Source: Thermodesulfobacteriota bacterium (lineage in GTDB: Bacteria > Desulfobacterota > WTBG01 > CAIYCZ01 > CAIRTM01). Taken from it: a stretch of DNA of 64,000 nucleotides. Position numbers and translations under genes: made by a program. Position 1 is the first letter of the stretch, and each line of letters begins with the position of its first letter. Below are positions 45,253 through 54,194 of the stretch, piece by piece. A model generated the notes under the pieces. It had not been told where the DNA came from, searched no databases, and saw only the letters and a list, made by a program, of their open reading frames with translations. The stretch lies in NCBI GenBank assembly GCA_028278025.1, contig JANQFE010000138.1, positions 1-64,000 of the forward strand, written 5' to 3'.

Positions 45253-47112
45253 ATGGCCCATGCTATCTTAGGTATATCCGCTTATTATCATGACAGTGCA
45301 GCAGCGCTTCTGGTTGACGGGGGAATTGTCGCGGCTGCCCATGAAGAGCGCTTTACCCGTAACAAACATACCAGTGAATTCCCGATTAACGCTGCCAGGT
45401 ATGCCCTAGAGGAAGGCGGTCTTAGGTTTGACGGACTTGATGCGGTTGCATTTTATGATAAACCCTATCTTAAATTTGAAAGACTGTTGGAAACTTACCA
45501 TGGGCTGGCCCCTAAAGGTTTACGGAGCTTTTTGTCTGCAATGCCGGTGTGGATCAAAGAAAAGCTTTTCATGCGCAATATGCTCAAGAATGAACTGGCA
45601 AAGCTGGGTTCTGTCAAACCCCGAATGCTTTTTCCCGAGCACCACCTTTCGCATGCTGCCAGTGCTTTTTTCCCTTCACCATTTGAGGAAGCCGCTATTT
45701 TAACCCTTGACGGAGTGGGCGAGTGGGCTACCTCAACTATCGGACACGGCACAGGTAATGGTATACAGATTCTGCGTGAGCTTGATTTTCCTCATTCACT
45801 GGGGCTGTTCTATTCTGCTTTTACCTACTATTGCGGTTTTAAAGTTAACAGCGGTGAGTATAAGCTTATGGGCCTGGCACCCTACGGTTTACCGGGGGCC
45901 GGGCAGACCGAGCAGTTCAAACAAAAGATTCTGGATAATATTATTGATATACGCGATGACGGTTCGATTCTGCTCAATATGGATTATTTCAACTATGCCA
46001 CCGGCCTTACCATGTGTCATGATGACAAGTGGCAGCAGCTTTTCGGGCTGCCCAAGAGAGAGCCGGAAACCGACCTGACCCAACCGTATATGGATCTGGC
46101 ACTGGCTGCCCAGCAGGTCACAGAAGAAGTAATATTTCGTATGGCTGAGACCGCCCGTAAACTTACCGGCAGCCAGTATCTTACCATGGCAGGCGGTGTG
46201 GCACTTAACTGTGTTGCCAACGGCAAACTTTTGCGCAGAGGAACCTTTAAAGACATCTGGATTCAACCGGCAGCCGGGGACGCGGGCGGTGCTGTAGGCG
46301 CAGCCTATGCTGCCTGGTTTATCGGTAATAAAAAACAGCGTTCAGTCAACTCAGGTGCCGACAGTATGAAAGGCGCCTATCTGGGACCGGTTTATGGTGC
46401 CCCCGAAATTCTGCGCACAGCCAAAATGTATAAGGCTCCCTATGAGTATTACCCTGAGTTTGAAAAGCTTTGCCGGAAGGTAGCCGAGCTTTTAGAGCAG
46501 GGCAGGGTTGTGGGCTGGTTCCAAGGCCGAATGGAGTACGGACCCCGGGCACTGGGCAACAGAAGCATCCTGGGTAATCCCTGTCATCCTGAGATGCAAA
46601 AGAAACTGAATTTGAAAATAAAGTACCGCGAAGGGTTTCGCCCTTTTGCTCCTTCGGTAATGGAGGAAGATATAGGTGATTATTTTCAGCTTGACCGACC
46701 TTCGCCTTACATGTTGCTGGTAGCGCCGGTACTGGAACAGCGGCGTAATCCCTTGCCGGAAAACTATGACCGTATGAAAATGTTTGACCGTCTGTATCAT
46801 TTGCGCTCAGATGTGCCTGCGATAACCCATATTGATTATTCGGCCCGTATCCAGAGCATCAGCAAACAAACCAATGAGCGCTTCTGGAAACTGATCAAGG
46901 CATTTAAAGACAAAACAGGCTTTGGACTGGTTGTAAATACAAGTTTTAATGTGAGAGGTGAGCCCATAGTGTGTACTCCTGAGGATGCTTATCGCTGTTT
47001 TATGCGCACCGAGATGGATTATCTGGTTATGGGGGACTATCTGTTTACAAAAGAAGGCCAGCCGCCATGGAAGGAAGAAAAAGACTGGCGCAGCGAATTT
47101 CAGCTTGATTAG
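45253..47112 (+). CDS. Carbamoyltransferase (NodU/CmcH/SxtI family)
   Basis: 619 residues from ATG 45253. The frame is open 47 codons further upstream, but that stretch overlaps the DUF5989 gene in another frame. Two parts are visible: an N-terminal TobZ-like YrdC/Kae1-type fold (AILGISAYYHDSAAALLVDG, HHLSHAASAFFPSPFEEA, LTLDGVGEWAT) and a C-terminal domain (GRMEYGPRALGNRSILGNP, VVNTSFNVRGEPIVCTPEDA). The enzyme uses carbamoyl phosphate and ATP to carbamoylate hydroxyl groups, as in nodulation factors and saxitoxin. Here it may modify a sugar in the glycan. It ends the SxtJ-DUF5989 module. Confidence 0.92.
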   Translation: MAHAILGISAYYHDSAAALLVDGGIVAAAHEERFTRNKHTSEFPINAARYALEEGGLRFDGLDAVAFYDKPYLKFERLLETYHGLAPKGLRSFLSAMPVWIKEKLFMRNMLKNELAKLGSVKPRMLFPEHHLSHAASAFFPSPFEEAAILTLDGVGEWATSTIGHGTGNGIQILRELDFPHSLGLFYSAFTYYCGFKVNSGEYKLMGLAPYGLPGAGQTEQFKQKILDNIIDIRDDGSILLNMDYFNYATGLTMCHDDKWQQLFGLPKREPETDLTQPYMDLALAAQQVTEEVIFRMAETARKLTGSQYLTMAGGVALNCVANGKLLRRGTFKDIWIQPAAGDAGGAVGAAYAAWFIGNKKQRSVNSGADSMKGAYLGPVYGAPEILRTAKMYKAPYEYYPEFEKLCRKVAELLEQGRVVGWFQGRMEYGPRALGNRSILGNPCHPEMQKKLNLKIKYREGFRPFAPSVMEEDIGDYFQLDRPSPYMLLVAPVLEQRRNPLPENYDRMKMFDRLYHLRSDVPAITHIDYSARIQSISKQTNERFWKLIKAFKDKTGFGLVVNTSFNVRGEPIVCTPEDAYRCFMRTEMDYLVMGDYLFTKEGQPPWKEEKDWRSEFQLD

Positions 47113-47290
47113 TGTGTGCCCTGCGGTCAAGTATTCTCAGAGCATAACCAACGCACCATTCTGCCTGCCCATAAAAGTGTTGTTATATTAAACAAATCAA
47201 TGTTAAAAAACGTTAAAGGCCTTTTTGTTTATAAGTCCTTATATTTGTACGTATTTTAAAGCAATCTAAGCACTAAAATGGGAATTATTC

Positions 47291-48937
47291 ATGGACCAGG
47301 AACATAAAGAAACCTTCGAGAAAATCGAATCTAAAGTACAATATGCTTTTAATTTTGATTTTCTTACCTCCAAACGAATTTTCAAGTCCCGCTGCAACTG
47401 TTCCAACCCAAGAGTTTTTAACGGATATGCTAATAAAAAAGCAACAATTCTTATCGTTATCATATTATTAATTGCCAGCCTGTTTCCCTTTTGGGTAGCA
47501 GATCATAAAAAATTTTTAGTTGATGATGCCTACATAACGCTTACGTATGTAAAATCCCTTTCCCAAGGTAAGGGTTTTGTTCTGAACCATCCTCCCCCGA
47601 CGTTGGGAACGACTACTCCATTGTTCACATTCATCACAGCCGGGGTGTCAAAAATTTTTCCTGACTTTGACCTTGCTAAAACAGCAGTACTCCTGAGCAC
47701 TCTTTTTTGGGTCGGCATTGGATGGCTTTTCTTCCTGTTCCGGCACAGCCTCGACATCAATGAATGGCAAGCATGTATTATTGGGCTGGTAATATTCGTA
47801 TCGAGTTGGATGGAATACCTGTACTTAGGCATGGAATTATACCTATTTGCCTTCCTGTTGGTTTTGAGTATGGCTCTTTTCTGTAGGGGACATACTTTTT
47901 TGACGGGCATCTCTACTGGGCTGCTATTTTTGACACGGGGTGAGGGTGTATTGGTTCTAGGAATCTGCATACTGCACTGTATGGTTCAAACTCTCTTTGG
48001 CGATAAAAAAGATTATGTCCAAACGGTAAAGGCGTTACTCGTAATGATCACGGGCTTTCTGTTGCCTTTGCTCCCCTGGTTTATATATGCTTATTTTACC
48101 TTCGGGCACGTATTCTCCATTACCCTGTCTGCAAAAATGGCCCAGGGGCAGGGTCATCTTGCGGTTTTCCCTTTGGGCCTATTCACGTTTTGGATTCCAA
48201 TGTGGGGGAACTATACGTTTATCTTCGACAAATTACCTTTCTTGAGTATATTGTGGCTATGGCTATTATTTTTTCTCGGGGTGGGGTCAGCGATAGTTCG
48301 AAAACACAGGTGGCTATTTTTTATTGTTTGGATAGCCGCATATATTGGTGGTTATTCACTGCTCAAAGTTGCGGACTATGCGTGGTACAACGTCCCGACC
48401 TTTTTTGTTATACAAATATTTGTTTCTCTGGGGATTATTGCATGCGTCGAAATAATTCTTCGGCATAAACGGCCTTTTGCCGCTCAAATGGTGGCAGTCG
48501 CCTTTGTGATTCTTATGATTGCTTTATTAAGCCGGCCGACCATACAGGAGGCGCGCACCAAACCCGGCACATTTAGAACAAAATTTTACCTAAACATTGC
48601 CAAATGGTTTCGGGAAAACGCAAAACCTTCAGACAGTATCGCGTGCGTTGAAATAGGCTATCTTGCCTATCATACCGAGAACCGCATCATTGACTTGGCA
48701 GGCCTAACAATTCCAGAGATTGTTCCTTATGTTGCCAAGGGAGACTATGGCTGGGGCTTTTGGTATTATAAACCGGATTATTATATTTCACCGCCTTTTT
48801 TCAGAAAACAGTTAGGTCCGATTGAATCTAATCCCGAGTTTGCAAGGCAGTATGTACATGTAACTACGCTGCCATCATGGTGGAAGGGTGGCAAAGGTTT
48901 TTTAATTTATAAACGTATTAAAAACACGAAAACATAA
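47291..48937 (+). CDS. GT-C type glycosyltransferase-like membrane protein
   Basis: 548 residues. An unusual polar N-terminal extension (residues 1-48, MDQEHKETFEKIESKVQYAF and CNCSNPRVF) precedes the first membrane segment. The catalytic-type loop is LVDDAYITLTYVKSLSQGKG then TLGTTTPLFTFI, close to GT39-like bacterial proteins. About ten segments and a C-terminal soluble region (NRIIDLAGLTIPEIVPYV) follow. The extension may be wrongly assigned as coding; internal starts exist. Function as a polyprenyl-phosphate-sugar transferase is inferred. Confidence 0.78.
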   Translation: MDQEHKETFEKIESKVQYAFNFDFLTSKRIFKSRCNCSNPRVFNGYANKKATILIVIILLIASLFPFWVADHKKFLVDDAYITLTYVKSLSQGKGFVLNHPPPTLGTTTPLFTFITAGVSKIFPDFDLAKTAVLLSTLFWVGIGWLFFLFRHSLDINEWQACIIGLVIFVSSWMEYLYLGMELYLFAFLLVLSMALFCRGHTFLTGISTGLLFLTRGEGVLVLGICILHCMVQTLFGDKKDYVQTVKALLVMITGFLLPLLPWFIYAYFTFGHVFSITLSAKMAQGQGHLAVFPLGLFTFWIPMWGNYTFIFDKLPFLSILWLWLLFFLGVGSAIVRKHRWLFFIVWIAAYIGGYSLLKVADYAWYNVPTFFVIQIFVSLGIIACVEIILRHKRPFAAQMVAVAFVILMIALLSRPTIQEARTKPGTFRTKFYLNIAKWFRENAKPSDSIACVEIGYLAYHTENRIIDLAGLTIPEIVPYVAKGDYGWGFWYYKPDYYISPPFFRKQLGPIESNPEFARQYVHVTTLPSWWKGGKGFLIYKRIKNTKT

Positions 48938-49288
48938 ATCCTAACTGATGAGTAACCTTTTGTGATAGAAAAATCGATTGCCAACTTTGCCGTCCACACA
49001 AAGACTCCCGAACTCGGCTAATGTTTTTATTGCGCTTTTCAACCCCCTGTCTCCTGAAACGGAAATGTAAATTCAGTGAAAATGCGGGTATTATCTGAAA
49101 AACTGCTCAATAGTAATAACCCCGAATTTATATCCAGCATTCTATTGTAAAGTCATTTAAATCTGTAAGATTATGCCTTTGTTTTGCAAACAATCAAAAA
49201 TGCAGGTTTTTTGATTAACACCTCTCCGCTCACTACACCCCCATAACCGGTGTTTACTCCAAGTAAGCAGACAGCGTTGCATACTGCC
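48938..49288. other. Gap with an out-of-frame coding tail on the minus strand
   Basis: 351 nt between convergent genes. On the minus strand a frame from about 49302 down to the TAA at 49171-49173 reads VPLDKAVCNAVCLLGVNTGY, GGVVSGEVLIKKPAFLIVCK. This protein-like stretch directly continues the last codons of the gene at 49289, but one frame off, suggesting a frameshift (see findings). The plus-strand part from 48938 holds nothing I recognise. Confidence 0.5.
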
Positions 49289-50683
49289 TTATCTAAAGGC
49301 ACGGCTGAAGAAAATCTTGGCAAGGCGCGGGATCGTTTGAGCCTTGTTGGGCATGAGCCTGATAAAGCGCAGCTGGCGAAAAGGATCAAGGTAGAAGCGC
49401 CTATAGAATATATTTTGCAGGCGGGTAACTTCTTCTTCGGGCTCGGCGCTTAGATTTACATGAGTTTTATAAATCTCAAATGAATCAGGATCATCAGATA
49501 CGTTATAACCCATATCCAGAGCCATCTGGTGCAACTCGGTTCCTTTGAACGGGGTTACACGAAACATGGCGGCTGAATGAAGTTTCGAATTTACGGCATA
49601 GTCAATTGTTGCCTGCATCTCCTCTTTTGTTTCAGTCGGAAATCCGATCATAAAAAAACCGTGGGTCATTATTTTCATCTCATCGGTTAACCTGATGACG
49701 TCGAACACGTGGTCAAGTTTGAGATTTTTCTTTATAAGCTGCTGTAAGCGGGGACTGGCGGTTTCAATCGCAACACACGTAGCAAACGTGTGAGCGTCTT
49801 TGAGGGCGATGATCATATCCCTATCAAGTATATCAGCACGCATACCATTGGGAAATCGCAGACAGATATCCATACCACTGGAAGCAATACGTGCTAAAAT
49901 TTCATGGGCGCGCTTTTTTTGCAGATTGAAACAGTCATCCATAATCATAAATTCTTTTATATTGTAATTTGTATACAGCAGCTTGATTTCTTCCAGGACA
50001 CTGTCTGCTGAACGGGGTCTGAATCCCTTACCGAATATTTTATGGCAGTACACGCAGCGAAAAGGACATGATCGGGAAGTAAATATAGTCATAAATTCTT
50101 TGTGCATAAAAATATTACCCATGCGGGGCATGTTGAAATATTTTTCCAAAGGGATCAGATCCCAGGCGGGAAAGGGAAGTGTGTCAAGGTCTGTGATGAA
50201 GTTGCTGCGCGGATTGATTTTTGCCTGGCCATTAAGACGCAATGCTGTTCCCTCAATATCCTCGAGCGGGCCCCCACCATCCAGCCTTTCAACTATTGTT
50301 GCAAAGGCTGTTTCACCCTCACCTAACACAAATATATCTATATTGTTATCCAGTGCAATATCCTGGGGAAATGTTGAGGGGTGCGGCCCACCGGCAACAA
50401 TTGATACATCAGGCAGGACCTGACGGAGTTTGGAAGCAAGCTCAGTCATAATCGGTGCCTCAAAACTCATGAGACTAATGCCGACAATATCCGGGGCAAA
50501 CTCCAAAGTTTTTTTTACCGCTTTTTCTACAGAATCTCCCTCAACTTTCATGTCATAGATTGCGACCGTATGGTTTCCCCATGTTCGCAATGCAGAAGCC
50601 AAATACATGGGACCAAGAGGCGGCACAACCGTAAGCTCAAAAGAGGGACGTGACAAACGTATAAGAAGTACTTTTTTTGCCAT
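49289..50683 (-). CDS. B12-binding-type radical SAM protein, possibly frameshifted at its end
   Basis: 464 residues. Residues 1-150 are cobalamin-binding-like (VLLIRLSRPSFELT, FAPDIVGISLMSFE, IVAGGPHPSTFPQDIAL, VLGEGETAFATI). The cluster motif is Cys206-Cys210-Cys213 (SRSCPFRCVYC). Barrel motifs LRFPNGMRADILD and AIETASPRLQQLI follow. The protein ends RLAKIFFSRAFR; the next frame continues a good protein sequence for about 38 codons, so the true C-terminus may be lost by a one-base change near 49290-49305. It is one of four such enzymes in the locus. Confidence 0.85.
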   Translation of the reverse strand: MAKKVLLIRLSRPSFELTVVPPLGPMYLASALRTWGNHTVAIYDMKVEGDSVEKAVKKTLEFAPDIVGISLMSFEAPIMTELASKLRQVLPDVSIVAGGPHPSTFPQDIALDNNIDIFVLGEGETAFATIVERLDGGGPLEDIEGTALRLNGQAKINPRSNFITDLDTLPFPAWDLIPLEKYFNMPRMGNIFMHKEFMTIFTSRSCPFRCVYCHKIFGKGFRPRSADSVLEEIKLLYTNYNIKEFMIMDDCFNLQKKRAHEILARIASSGMDICLRFPNGMRADILDRDMIIALKDAHTFATCVAIETASPRLQQLIKKNLKLDHVFDVIRLTDEMKIMTHGFFMIGFPTETKEEMQATIDYAVNSKLHSAAMFRVTPFKGTELHQMALDMGYNVSDDPDSFEIYKTHVNLSAEPEEEVTRLQNIFYRRFYLDPFRQLRFIRLMPNKAQTIPRLAKIFFSRAFR

Positions 50684-51045
50684 TGTTTAAAAATGCCCAA
50701 TAGGTTTTTTTTAAAAAATTTGTTGTTTAACAGTATCGGCATATTATAGGAATACAAAACTTTTTTTAACTTTATACGTTGCATTCCGATATAATGATTT
50801 ATCAATCTATCATGAATATGAAGGTTATCTATAGTACTGTATAATTATAAGAAAATATTGCAATTTCAGACAATTGTCAAATCAAGTGGTTTTTTCAACA
50901 GAGACTGACTTGAAAACATATTCATTGTTTAGTACCTTATATATATAGACCAATAACATTTTGTTAACAAGTAAGGCAGTCTTGCTATGCGGGCTGTTGC
51001 TGCTAGCATTACATGCACGTATGTGAACAATATCCTTAACACCAC
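50684..51045. other. Divergent intergenic region between two radical SAM genes
   Basis: 362 nt separating the minus-strand gene at 50683 and the plus-strand gene at 51046. It is AT rich, with TATATATA near 50939-50946. I do not see a clear -35/-10 pair or a repeat. It probably carries the promoters of both genes. Confidence 0.5.
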
Positions 51046-52563
51046 ATGCTTATGTCTTTTACACGCAACATTGAAAAAATATTTTTACTGTTTCCCCCTG
51101 TCAGGATGTTTCACGAGAACCCTCAGCAGTTATTGTCACCACTGGGTCTTGGGTATATTGCATCTGTTATCAGAAATGAAGTAGATGTAGAGATTATGGA
51201 TGCAGCTGTAGAGGGGTTTGATCAGAAAGTACGCCTTGATAAAGATTTTGTCAGGTACGGATCCTCGTATGATAAGATTCTGTCACGCATAGAAGCCTTT
51301 AAACCGGATATAGTCGGAATAAGTTGTCTGTGGAGTACGGTGCAGCCGGTAATGCTTGAACTGTGCAGAGAGGTTAAAAAAATTGACAAAGATATTATCA
51401 CTATTACAGGCGGGTCTTCTCCAACATTTATGCCTGAAGAAAATATGAAGGAGAAGAATCTTGATGTGATTGTGCTTGGAGAAGGCGAAGAAACCATGCT
51501 GTCGATTATTCGCCATATGCGCGAAGGAAGAACTTTTGCAGATATTGATGGTATTGTTTACAGAGACGGCGAGTGTATCATAACAAACCCGAAAACAAAA
51601 TGGATTAAGAATTTGGATGCAATTCCGTTTCCCGCCCGGGACCTCTTGCCTATGGGACTGTATAGAACGGTTGGTATTCCCCACAGCATAACTGCTTCAA
51701 GTCACAACAGCTCTCCCATCGTTACTTCCCGGGGCTGTCCTGCGAAATGTATTTACTGCTCAAGCACCAATTTTTGGGGTCATAAATTCCGTTTTCGATC
51801 TCCCGAGAATGTTCTTGATGAGATCGGGGAGCTTATTAATCGCTGGGGTATAGAAGAAATGCAGTTTGAGGATGACAACACCACAGCAAAACCCTCGCGG
51901 GCTAAAGCCATCTTTCAGGGAATTATTGACCGGGGCTACAAAATTAATTTTTGTTTCCCTAATGGTATTGCGCTGTGGACCCTGGACGAAGAACTAGTAG
52001 ATTTGATGGTGGAGGCAGGTTGTTATGAAATGAGTTTGCCTTTTGAAAGCGGATGCCAGCAGGTACTGCGGGATATCGTCAAAAAACCGACCAATCTGGA
52101 AAAGGCGCGCAACATTGCTGAATATATAAAGAGCAAGGGAATCAGGACAACCGGTTTTTATATAATCGGGTTTCCGGGAGAAACGAAAGAACAGATGCTT
52201 GAAACATTCAGGTTTGCAGATAACATGAAGACGGATATTGGTTATTTTTTCGTGGCTAATCCCCTGCCGGGAACAGAACTCTATGCCATTGCAAAAAAGC
52301 AGGGTTTATTGAGAGATGATTTTTCCTTTGAAAATAATACCTATACCCGCTCAGCCTTCAATGAAAAAATTCACCCCAAGGGTGAACTTGAGAAAATGGT
52401 GAGCCACCAGTTTTTAAAATACTCGATTCGGTCTTTTTTTAGAAAACCACTCCTGATACTTAAGACGTTCTTTTTTGACCTTCTGCTTAAACATCCCCGT
52501 AAGACACTGGGCCTGCTGGTAAGAATTGTCAAACGGAATACTTCTGTAGTCTCGGGACAATGA
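51046..52563 (+). CDS. B12-binding-type radical SAM protein
   Basis: 505 residues. The N-terminal domain (IFLLFPPVRMFHENPQQLLS, LGLGYIASVIR, FKPDIVGISCLWS, TGGSSPTFMPEENMKEKNLD) is cobalamin-binding-like. The cluster motif is Cys231-Cys235-Cys238 (SRGCPAKCIYCSS). The NFCFPNGIALWTLDEEL and LPFESGCQQVLRDI segments are typical. Residues 440-505 are hydrophobic and basic and may reach the membrane. Divergent from the related gene at 50683. Similar proteins modify lipids or sugars; the substrate is unknown. Confidence 0.88.
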   Translation: MLMSFTRNIEKIFLLFPPVRMFHENPQQLLSPLGLGYIASVIRNEVDVEIMDAAVEGFDQKVRLDKDFVRYGSSYDKILSRIEAFKPDIVGISCLWSTVQPVMLELCREVKKIDKDIITITGGSSPTFMPEENMKEKNLDVIVLGEGEETMLSIIRHMREGRTFADIDGIVYRDGECIITNPKTKWIKNLDAIPFPARDLLPMGLYRTVGIPHSITASSHNSSPIVTSRGCPAKCIYCSSTNFWGHKFRFRSPENVLDEIGELINRWGIEEMQFEDDNTTAKPSRAKAIFQGIIDRGYKINFCFPNGIALWTLDEELVDLMVEAGCYEMSLPFESGCQQVLRDIVKKPTNLEKARNIAEYIKSKGIRTTGFYIIGFPGETKEQMLETFRFADNMKTDIGYFFVANPLPGTELYAIAKKQGLLRDDFSFENNTYTRSAFNEKIHPKGELEKMVSHQFLKYSIRSFFRKPLLILKTFFFDLLLKHPRKTLGLLVRIVKRNTSVVSGQ

Positions 52564-52630
52564 GCAGGTACAGCATAGAATGCAAAGCGTTTTAGCGCGG
52601 TACATTGCTACAGCAGGTGCAATTATAGGG

Positions 52631-53218
52631 TTAGCTGCGCAGTATTTTAATCAGGATTTGTTTAAGGCAGTGGGCAACAATTAAGTGGATATCTTCCGAA
52701 ACTTCCATATCGTTAATATCGGCATGGATGGCAAGATGTGTCAGGTCCTTGATCCTGCCACCATTAAACCCACAGAAAGCGACAGTCACTGCACCGGTTT
52801 TATTTGCATATTCAAGGGCCTTGATAACATTGTTTGAATTGCCGCTGCAGGAAATACCGATAACAACATCATCTTTTTTTAGATAATTTTTAAGTTGTTC
52901 CACAAATATATCATCATAGGAAATATCATTGGCAATAGCCATAAGAGCAGGGATATTATCGTTGAGACATACAGCTTTAAAGCGTTTATCCAAATCGAAG
53001 GAAATTCCTTTTATAAAATCACCACACAGATGTGATGCTGTGCTGGCACTGCCGCCATTGCCAAAAACAAAAACCGTCCGTTCATTCCTGTAGGCTTTCA
53101 GCAAAATATCGGTCAGGCGTATAAGGTTTTGGCGTTCAAGCCTGTGGAGTGTATCGATTACTTTGCTGAAAAACTGCTCTACTTCATGCCCAATGTTCAA
53201 GGTATTCATCTCCGACAT
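52631..53218 (-). CDS. gmhA: Sedoheptulose 7-phosphate isomerase GmhA
   Basis: 195 residues from ATG 53218; the frame opens earlier (TTG 53245) and the start is not certain. It overlaps the end of hddA. The SIS-domain signature VFVFGNGGSASTASHLCGDF and DDVVIGISCSGNSNNVIKAL are typical of GmhA. It converts sedoheptulose 7-phosphate to D-glycero-D-manno-heptose 7-phosphate, the first step of the heptose route. It is the last gene of the minus-strand operon. Confidence 0.92.
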   Translation of the reverse strand: MSEMNTLNIGHEVEQFFSKVIDTLHRLERQNLIRLTDILLKAYRNERTVFVFGNGGSASTASHLCGDFIKGISFDLDKRFKAVCLNDNIPALMAIANDISYDDIFVEQLKNYLKKDDVVIGISCSGNSNNVIKALEYANKTGAVTVAFCGFNGGRIKDLTHLAIHADINDMEVSEDIHLIVAHCLKQILIKILRS

Positions 53219-54185
53219 AAATAAGCTTTGATCCCTCATTTTCAAACTTAAATTTCAATTCTCTAAAAGCAGCAAGGGCCTTGCGCAGCTTTTTCTGTTT
53301 TTCTCGGGGACAGTAGAACAGAAAAAAGCCGCCTCCCCCTGCCCCAAGCACTTTGCCTCCGGTGGCACCATTTTTCAGGGCCATATCATAGAGGGCATCT
53401 GTATCAGTGGTGCTAATCTTTGAGGCAAGTTTTTGTTTTAATATCCAATTCCGGTGTAGTATCTTGCCGAACTGATCCAGGTTGCCTTTATATAATATAT
53501 CGCGCAATTCCCATACCAGGGCCACCATTTCCTGCAGGATGTTCAAATTATTAGTCAGTTTCAGATTTCTTTTTTGCTCGGCCAAAATTTTTGAAGCACT
53601 CCTCTGGGTTCCCAAATAGTACATAAGCAGGTTGTCCTGCAGGGTTTTATAGGTTTCTTTTGGTAGGTGAATCGGTTCAACAATAACTTCACCTGAGGAC
53701 TCGAATCTGAAAACATTGAGTCCCCCGAACGCGGCTGCATACTGATCCTGCTTACCGATAGGTTCTTGCAGCCTGTTGATCTCGATATCACAGGCTTCCT
53801 CTGCCAGCTGTTTCTTAGTGACGAATTTACCAAGAATTGTGTATAGATTATGCAGCAGACCCACAGTAAATGATGACGAGGAACCCAGACCTGTTCCAGC
53901 ACCGATATCGGCATTAGAGCTTATCTCAAGGGCACCGGAAATGTTGAATTTTTTAAGAACTTCTCGCAGGATGGGGTGTTTCATGGTATCTATATTTTTA
54001 ACCATTTCCGTTTTCGAATATTTGGCAACGATGATCTCTTCATCCCAAAAGCGATGAGATGAAATATACATAAACTGATTGATGGTTGTGCTTAATACAG
54101 CGCCTTGAGAGTGAGCATAAAATTTCTCAAGGTCAGAGCCGCCACCAACGAAACTTATTCTAAACGGCGTTTTAGTTATAATCAT
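53184..54185 (-). CDS. hddA: D-glycero-alpha-D-manno-heptose 7-phosphate kinase HddA
   Basis: 333 residues, GHMP kinase family. The N-terminal PFRISFVGGGSDLEKFY is typical of HddA-type sugar kinases. The ATP loop is AGTGLGSSSSFTVGLLHNLY near residue 90-110, and the C-terminal GKVLGAGGGGFFLFYC is GHMP motif 3. It makes the alpha 1,7-bisphosphate of the heptose. The alpha route leads to GDP-heptose and not the ADP-heptose of LPS core. It lies between the fusion gene and gmhA in the same operon. Confidence 0.93.
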   Translation of the reverse strand: MIITKTPFRISFVGGGSDLEKFYAHSQGAVLSTTINQFMYISSHRFWDEEIIVAKYSKTEMVKNIDTMKHPILREVLKKFNISGALEISSNADIGAGTGLGSSSSFTVGLLHNLYTILGKFVTKKQLAEEACDIEINRLQEPIGKQDQYAAAFGGLNVFRFESSGEVIVEPIHLPKETYKTLQDNLLMYYLGTQRSASKILAEQKRNLKLTNNLNILQEMVALVWELRDILYKGNLDQFGKILHRNWILKQKLASKISTTDTDALYDMALKNGATGGKVLGAGGGGFFLFYCPREKQKKLRKALAAFRELKFKFENEGSKLIYVGDEYLEHWA

Positions 54186-54194
54186 TTTTAGTAT

